Shown: piece after piece, positions 57,209-64,000 of the stretch
Position numbering within the stretch: position 1 is the first letter of the stretch
How the letters are laid out: each line of letters starts with the position of its first letter
The notes under the pieces: model-generated
What the model was told of the DNA's origin: nothing
Database searches by the model: none
The model's input: the letters and a program-made list of their open reading frames with translations, nothing else
Made by a program: the position numbers and the translations under genes
Assembly: GCA_019188255.1 (NCBI GenBank)
Contig: JAETXT010000002.1
Location: 3,224,001 to 3,288,000, forward strand
Source: Verticillium longisporum
Taxonomy: Eukaryota > Ascomycota > Sordariomycetes > Glomerellales > Plectosphaerellaceae
Direction of reading: 5' to 3'
Length of the DNA: 64,000 nucleotides

Positions 57209-57841
57209 ATGAGGAGACTGCGATAGTTGTTTGACGCTTGGTGACATGTAGTTCGCTTCTTATGATGGCCGCCGGCGTTCGTTTGGCATAGGTTTTGGCG
57301 AATAGACGGCTGTGCTGAGACCAGCAACCGACATCAATCCAGCCACAAAGTTCGGCATTAGGTCATTTTCGCTTGTTCACAAATAGCCTTCAGATCTATT
57401 GAAGCAAGTTAAGTGCTAACTTGTGGTGGGTGACGTTTCGGAGGGCGGCAATCAGGTCAGGTCGATTTCATGTCGACCAACATACTCCGAACGGGATGTG
57501 CATCCTTCAACGTACCGGCACACTCAAACCCGACCTACCTTAGGAAAGACTGAAGGTGACAAAGTACTTTCCAGATGGTTGGTCGCTGAAACACAACTTA
57601 CCCCTCATTCATGGGGGCCTGGTAACCTGAGGCAGTGCAACGACATGGTGATTGCTCATATGTACGCGTATAGTAAGCAAGACCTGGTTTTTACGATTAT
57701 TACGACACATGCAGCCATCACGGGACTGTCAATATGGCCTGAGGATGCCCTTGGCGGAGGTATTGGGTATTTCTTCACCAGTCGGCTTGATTTTCGACGC
57801 AAACATTTGTCCCATGCAATTGAACACGGCACATCATATTT
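57209..57841. other. Intergenic, dioxygenase promoter
   Basis: No supported gene. An ORF at 57423-57860 has no motif. Confidence 0.45.
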
Positions 57842-58851
57842 TTGCAGCCACAGACCATGATCACGACGCTGAGCAGGGCCCTTTTACGGACACCTTTGAC
57901 TACGTCTTTGCGGCAAAGAACACCCCTTGCCTCGATTATTCCATCGCTAGTCTTCTCCGCGAAATACTCACGTATAAGTCGTACAGCGCCGACGGCAGTG
58001 ATGCTTAGTGCCCTTAAAGAGGACGGGTTCGTTGTCATAGAGGGCATGTTTCCGCCCGATCAGGTCTCCAGCCTCAACGCCGACATGGACACGGTGCTGA
58101 CCAAGGTCGAGGCTGGCAAGTCGGCCAATATGACAGCGCCTCCACTGTCTGGCGGCATTGACGGTGTCGTCTTCGGATCGAACACAAAACGTCTAGGAAG
58201 TCTGCTGCACCACAGCCCAACGTGGCGCGATGCAATGATCGACAACCCTATCCTACACGACCTCTGCACTGGTATTTTCCGCGATACGGGCGACTACTGG
58301 CTCAGTATGGCACAGATGATCGAAATCGGGCCCGGGAGCAAGGCACAACCCTTGCATGCCGACGCCGCCGCCTGGTGGCCGTTCCTCAGCATGGGCGACC
58401 GCTGGATGCCCGAAGTAGCCGTCAACTTCCTCATCGCTGCCACAGACACGACGAGGGCCAACGGCGCCACGGGTGTCGTGGAAGGGAGTCACAAGATCAA
58501 GTACTCAGAGGCGCTGGCCGATCCGACATTTGACTTCTGGAGTTCCCCGACGACAAGGTCAAGCAGATCGAGCTGAAAGCTGGCGACTGCCTGCTTCTCG
58601 GCGGACGCATTGTGCATCGTGGAGAGGCGAACCGAACCGCCGACGAGCGCAGAAGGCTTCTCAGCTGCACAGTCACAAGCTCTGTGCTGACGCCTGAGGA
58701 GGCGCACCCGTTGATCGTCGACAAGGACGTGGTTCAGGGGCTTCCAGAGCGGGTGAAGAAGTTCCTGGGTTTCCGGGGCCAGAATTCTATATCGGGATAC
58801 AAATTCTGGCAAGACCATAGGAGGGACCTCAGCCTGACTCTGGGGGTTTGA
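57842..58851 (+). CDS. Phytanoyl-CoA dioxygenase (PhyH)-type Fe(II)/2-oxoglutarate oxygenase, one frame slip
   Basis: Family members hydroxylate a substrate while decarboxylating 2-oxoglutarate; many fungal ones act in secondary metabolism. The conserved part starts LKEDGFVVIEGMFPPDQV (residue about 60). The iron-binding set is PLHADAAAWWPF (His-x-Asp) and, after the slip, GGRIVHRGEANRT with the distal His. The Arg after it (RTADER) is the usual 2-oxoglutarate ligand position. The first 50 residues (MITTLSRALLRTPLTTSLRQ) are basic and acid-free, a good mitochondrial presequence, with starts at 57842 or 57857. A start at 58003 (MLSALKED) would remove it. After FDFW a missing G near 58539-58541 shifts the frame to EFPDDKVKQ. 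Corrected length is about 336 residues. Confidence 0.82.
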
Positions 58852-61800
58852 CAGAGCAAGTGATGCTCCAGACGCAGTGCTAGTCAGCACAATCTCATCT
58901 CACTACACCTAAAGTCAAGTCGTGTCAGGAAAATGCACTGCGAAACAGCTGCCTGACGGTGATCTCTAGCGCCGGGATTCTGAAGTCAGGAACGCACGAC
59001 GAGAACGTAGATACCTCAGAAAAGTAGCTGAGTTTGTCAGAATCGACAAATAGGCCTGTGCCAGGTCGCCGATGACACCATTCCTAGAAGTGAATATGAA
59101 GGAGTTGTTGGAACACTAGGTACGCCCATCTTCGCTCTCCTCTAATCAACCGTAGTCTGAAGGCTGTGCGCTTCGTCGGGCAAGTCAGGCTAGCTATTCG
59201 GGTTCGAAGGCGATAGCACCTAGGCTTTCGATCGAAAGGCATGTAGGGAATGTAACTTCAAGTCCGTAGCAAGAAGCTTTTGTGATTGTCGCCGATTCTT
59301 CGATTTTACTCTTTTTTTCTGTTGGCGATCACCACCTCAATAGAGGTGCCAGCATTCAGACCCAGGCGAGATTGTGTTGTATGGAGTTTGAAACCTGAAA
59401 GATGTGTCGATATTATCAGGATTTCAAAGCTTGTTAATGAAAGAGCGCAGTGATAATCGGAAAGCGTGATGAAAAGTCTACTAATAATCCGTATGGATCA
59501 GAATACTGAAGCAAAATTCCGTCCCGATGGACTCGTGCTCTGTAACTGGTGAATTTGCACGCACCTTTGTCTCCAATGTTCTGAGGCCGTTCGGTCAGTT
59601 CTCCAAGAGCGAAAGCCTTCAAAGGATTGTTCTTCCTACTCCGAGGTATTTGCCGCACGTTGAAATGTAGTCACAAACAAGAACGGAACTCTACCAAACG
59701 TAAGCTTCATTGTGCTCAACCAACCGTTATTGTCATTAGAGCCTGGTGATCGTTTGACAACCATTTCGCCCCAAGATTCGCGCTTCCAACCGGTAAGAGC
59801 AGTACTCAAACAGGCGACGAGTTCTCGCAGAGCTCACGCAGCACTCGTCTGAAGGACTCCAAATCTCCACGGCTAGAGCGGCAAGGGTGGTGTTCGCGTG
59901 ACATGGTCATCATGGTGGCGACTTAGGCGTTTGAATGGATTCGAGCTTGAATGGATTCGCTCGGGGTCGAGACCCAGTATGGCGTCTCGGCGGTGAAGGG
60001 TCGAGGCAGCTTATTGTGTCTTAGCCGATCGAGGCCAGTCTGGGACTTTAGGCGAAGCCCGCAGAGAGATTAGGGATGATCATTGCCCTTCGAAGGGCTC
60101 CTCCAAGGATATGTTTTCCAGCGGTTGTGAGTATTTTTTGAACAGCACGTAGAGACTTGCAGAGAAGTGCCACGTCGAACTGCTCTGACAAAGCAAGCAG
60201 TGGCACTCAGATATCATGATGACGGTCACGATGATATTCCGTGTCAAGAGGGACATTGAGAGACCCCCCAAGCAACTAGTTACATATGAGGTGCTCGCGT
60301 ATCCGATGACTAAGTTAGGAGGCCTGCACCAAAAGACAGTTCGAGAGACGGCAAGACGGCAAGACTTCCAGGAGGCTGAAGCTGAACCCTGCTCCCACCT
60401 ACTCTGTTGGTTCACGAGGCTCGAAACTCTACCGCCCGAGCTGCAACAAAGCACCATGACTCGCACCAAGGGGCTGGGTCGGTGGCGATCACGCGCTGCT
60501 ACCCAGCATCAACCGTGCTACCGAGGGCCTAGTTAGCGCTTTGTCACAGCTGGTCAACCAAGAGGCAGGTCTAGTAGATGGGCCGGCAGGCGAGGTCAAG
60601 GTTCGCGATCGAGGCGCATCCTTCCGGCAGGGGACCCGATCTGACGAACTGCAGACGGAATAGCGGCCAAGTATCAAGTCTGGGGACGGAGGAGACATGG
60701 GATTTGGCATTGTCGTGAGAAGCCGCCGTGGTCCCTTTTGGGCTTGATGCCTCGCCTGAGGCGGGAGGCTTGCCGCACCGGAGAAGGGTTGGCGAATGTG
60801 GAGGCCCGCGTATGTGGTCTGTCTAGAACACGTGAGATACTATAGAGGTGGAGAGGAGAGTCCAGAGCGGCGGATCAGCTCATGTGAGGTGACTGAACTA
60901 GGGCCTGCCCAACAGGAAACCGCTTCCGTAGGTGGGCCCCTCCAAAGCCATCGGGCATGCGGTCTCGTTGGCTCCAGACTCAGTATGCCAAGGAGTGCAG
61001 GGGCGGTACAGGTTCGTTGGTGTGGGAGATTGGGGCCTCTTTGAAGCAGTCAACCGGCCATGTCCATATTAGTTTGACCGCCGTCGGAAGGGCGGGCGAA
61101 TATTGGGTTCTTCGGTTGTCAAAAGATCCCCAACCTGTCTGGTTCACCGCACGCTTAACTGTGTTAGCCGCAGTGGGCCTGAAGCAGTCGATTCCTTTGG
61201 CTAGGGAATCTCGATCTTAGATGGTTACAAATGTATCCTACCCACAAGCTGTGAGACGGTCGGGTGTGCGGCAAGGCATTTCTTGGCCTGCGTGGCAGCA
61301 GTCACAACGCCATCATCTCCAGCTCTTGCAGGCGAGATCAGCAGTGCATATAGTCAAGGTATTGGTACTCTTGCCCAAAATTCCATGGCCATCATTAATT
61401 AAGCGCTGTGCCGCGCTGCAGGGTACCATTCGCCCCGTGTCAGCAAGCGAAGGGAAGGGGTGGCTACCATATTTTGACAGGCAGAGATAAATTGGGTGTG
61501 GCGATCTGGAGGAACCATCGAAAGACACCTTGGCTGTTGCTTGGATCTCGCCTAGGCTTGGTCATTCAATTTGCGACCCTCGAAAATGTTCGATCGAGAA
61601 GTGTACTTAGTAGCAGACAGAAGTGTAGGGCCCATCGGGGACGTGCCGAATCGTCCGATATCAGACGTTGGAGTTCTGCAAGAGATTGAATTGTGGAAGC
61701 TGTTCAAGGCCCAGTCACGCGTCGATATGTCATTTGCTGCCATAGAGTTGACACAAACGAGGGAAGGATCAGCCCACGCGCCGAGAACACCGGCAGACGC

Positions 61801-63775
61801 GATGTGCTCGGAGAAGAGCGTCGCGTTCGAAGATTCGGTTGGTCCCGTTTGAGGCGACTGAAAGCGGGATGAAGTGTGGCGCTGGATGACGGGCCGGTTC
61901 AGTCGGTGTCTCTGCCGAAGGACACCTTGGGCAAAGTCGAAAACTTCTTGTGGCAGGATCCTCTGTTGTCGGTACTGCTGCAGATAGATCCCTGCGCATT
62001 TCAGATTGGAATCTGGGGGTCCGAGGACAGGAACAAGTGACTCGACTTGGGGACATGGAGAATGACTAAGTGAAAAGAATTGGGCGAAGTTGGTGTTAGA
62101 GACGGAAAAGAAGGGAAGGAAAGCGCTGTGCCTCTCTTCCTGTCGGCCCTTTCGCCATGGGATGCATGCATGGCATATCGTTCAATGACAGCCAACGACG
62201 AAGGATGGCGGGATGGGGATGATGGCTGATCCCCTGGTTCAGAGCCGTAGCGACGGTTCGGTTTTCCAGCACCGGTGCCAAATCGAGGACGAACCGGGCC
62301 ACATGGTGAGTCGGGTCATGCGACGGCCACAGTCGCCGTTGGTAGATGCTGGCCTGATGCGTTATGCAGATGCGGTCGGCGCGTGGAGCGAATCGAGGCG
62401 AAAACAGGCGAGAAAAGGCGTCCGTCTTGGTGAGCTTGGGGTATTGCTTGTTCCTGCCACAACACACATAACTCACGCCACGAATCTGAACCCAGGGAAA
62501 GTGCAGTGCTGGGCTCTGCGCCATGCCGTGCTGTTCGAGCAGTTCCTTCCCTCCCATGTGGTCGAATGGAGGTTGTGCCTGCCTAGGGACCACCGGATGG
62601 AAGCTTTCCATTGGAGGTGGAAATGGGCCCCTGCCCGCCCTGTAGTGGGTAAGACCACCAGGGACCCCTTTCCCTTTCTTGGCTGGACCAGATGGACCCC
62701 AGGTCGTACCTGCCCCTCGGCTGTGCTGCCATATTTGGAGCACGGATTAGCGCGGAGGAAGGCGGCCCGCTGATCAGTTAGGTCTAGTGTCCACTCCACC
62801 ATCTGAAGGTGCGCGTGAGGCTTCTCCCCCACAGCTCTGTCAACGGCCCCATTGGCTCTGCCTAACTTTGATGCCGTCTCATCTCCAAGCCCATTTCCAC
62901 CACCTGACAGTCTCGCAGGATGTCTTCGATCCGCGGTCGTGTAGGGCATGGTGGCACCGCCGGTAGGGTGCTAATCGTCCAGAGCCCCAGTCGCTCACTG
63001 AAGGTTCCTAAGTAAGTGAGGTTGGTTCGGTAGGTGAATAGGTGCCTGAGCAAACCACCAAAAGCCTTCCCACTGGTCACCATCTTCAGGTAACCTTCAC
63101 TGAGACGAAGTAGAACCACCAGCAGCACCACGTCCCGACCACCCCCTCCTCCCCCGCCCCGGTTCTGGTTGCAGCTTCTTCGAACGTCGATTCTTGAGTT
63201 CATCAGACTAGCGAGAAACGCAGGACCAGCGCCCTGCAACATCGAACCAAGATTCCAATGGTGTTTCTGTGTCGTCGTGGGCGTCAGATCGCCGTAGGAC
63301 TCGACCCCCCAGCCCTGCCAACGACAGAGCCTCTGATTGCTTCGAGCTTGCGTCTGGTGGCTGCCGGTATCAATGGCGCTAGACTGCGCTGGTCTGCATG
63401 GCGCCATGCACCCCCCCCCCTTGGAGGATCTCAGAGCACGGGCCAAAGGCACGAGAAGAAGGACGAGTACTGAACGAGCCAACAGGAACTGCGGCCCGGT
63501 TTTCGCTCACCGTTGCTGTTGTTCCCTCACCCTCATGAGCTCCTTCATCTTTGACCTGGACAGATTCGGGCCCGGCAACTGGTCAGTCCATGTTCCAGCT
63601 CGTGCCGGCATATGAGTGCCATCTCCGAGCCCACGCCTCCTCCCGCAACATGAAGCCGTCATGAACGCTGGGCAGCGTGCGCCAAAGGGCTGGCAGGCGG
63701 ACGGCTCCAGGCGCTGCAAGCGTTGCAGGCGATTGATGCCTCTCGTCGCTTGTGCTTGACCTTGGCCCGACTAGT

Positions 63776-63794
63776 CTGCCTGCCTGCCTGCCTG
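63776..63794. repeat. (TGCC)n microsatellite
   Basis: Four to five TGCC units in tandem. Confidence 0.85.
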
Positions 63795-63831
63795 CTCTCC
63801 GAACTGACGGGATAGAATGGCATGGACGGTG

Positions 63832-63832
<1 letters not shown>

Positions 63833-63863
<31 letters not shown>
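63833..63863. repeat. (CA)n microsatellite
   Basis: About 15 CA units in a row; length-variable in most genomes. Confidence 0.95.
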
Positions 63864-63866
<3 letters not shown>

Positions 63867-64000
63867 GCTCTCACCAAAGCCTTCCCTTCGATCCCGCCAG
63901 CCTGGTGGGGAAGGGAACTGCTGGGACCCTGGGCCGGTCTGCCTGCCCTTCTGCTGTGGCCCACAATCCCCAGAAAGCCCACCCTGGCCCAAGGCTAAGC

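Larger units (their letters stand above)
58852..64000. other. Gene-free right end
   Basis: More than 5 kb without a convincing gene on either strand. ORFs at 62096-62743, 62213-62773 and 62862-63482 overlap each other on opposite strands and show no domain, signal peptide or codon bias. Base composition is ordinary and not AT-rich, so it is not an obvious RIP-degraded repeat. A gene with many short exons could be missed here. Confidence 0.5.

Noticed and set aside
62096..63482. Overlapping ORFs of 186-215 codons on both strands at the right end
   Set aside because: Mutually overlapping, without features of proteins.
58852..64000. RIP-mutated repeat or transposon
   Set aside because: Composition is not AT-rich, there is no excess of TpA, and no transposase or reverse transcriptase fragments are seen.

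Overview
This is a 64 kb window from the nuclear genome of a filamentous ascomycete (Pezizomycotina), most likely a Sordariomycete. The evidence is the gene content and structure. Introns are short (about 50-110 bp) with GTRNGY donors and CTNAY-like branch sites. Typical fungal genes are present: ENT3 epsin, cyclophilin, RPC34, RPS21, SLX4 and STI1. The secreted set looks plant-biomass oriented: a GH45 endoglucanase, a GH6 cellobiohydrolase-type enzyme and a small cysteine-rich secreted protein. I see no rRNA, tRNA, CRISPR or transposon.

Layout. 0.4-9 kb holds housekeeping genes: ENT3 (-), cyclophilin (+), RNA polymerase III subunit RPC34 (-) and a ZIP metal transporter (-). 9.8-18.5 kb holds a secreted DUF7907-like protein (-), MsrA (+), a GHITM/Bax-inhibitor mitochondrial protein (-), a small secreted Cys-rich protein (+) and GH45 with a C-terminal CBM1-like module (+). 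22.4-27.2 kb holds a large protein with two cyclic-nucleotide-binding domains, an F-box and LRRs (+), then GH6 (-). 28.6-34.4 kb is an accessory-looking trio: a short-chain dehydrogenase (-), a TRI12-type MFS transporter (+) and an ABM-like alpha/beta-barrel protein (+). 35.3-45.1 kb holds a glycine-rich-domain DUF1399 protein (+), an acyl-protein-thioesterase-like hydrolase (-), RPS21 (-), SLX4 (+) and a Nudix hydrolase ending in a PTS1-like tripeptide (+). 47.3-58.9 kb holds two unrecognised proteins, STI1/Hop (+), an ankyrin-CorA-like membrane protein (+) and a PhyH-type 2-oxoglutarate dioxygenase (+). 58.9-64 kb shows no gene I can support.

The most striking property is that about half the genes carry small lesions. 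There are about 16 one-base frame slips, most of them a missing base in a run of 4-5 identical bases, and four isolated in-frame stops. They hit normally essential single-copy genes (RPC34, STI1, ENT3) as well as accessory ones, while GRDP, SLX4, GH45, Nudix, MsrA, RPS21 and ZIP are intact. Assembly or sequencing error is therefore the leading explanation, and calling these loci pseudogenes would be premature. The most biologically interesting items are the CNBD-CNBD-F-box-LRR protein (a possible cyclic-nucleotide-gated SCF adaptor), a likely dual-targeted cyclophilin with an upstream mitochondrial leader, the ankyrin-CorA fusion, and a stop codon that removes the catalytic His region of the thioesterase-like hydrolase.
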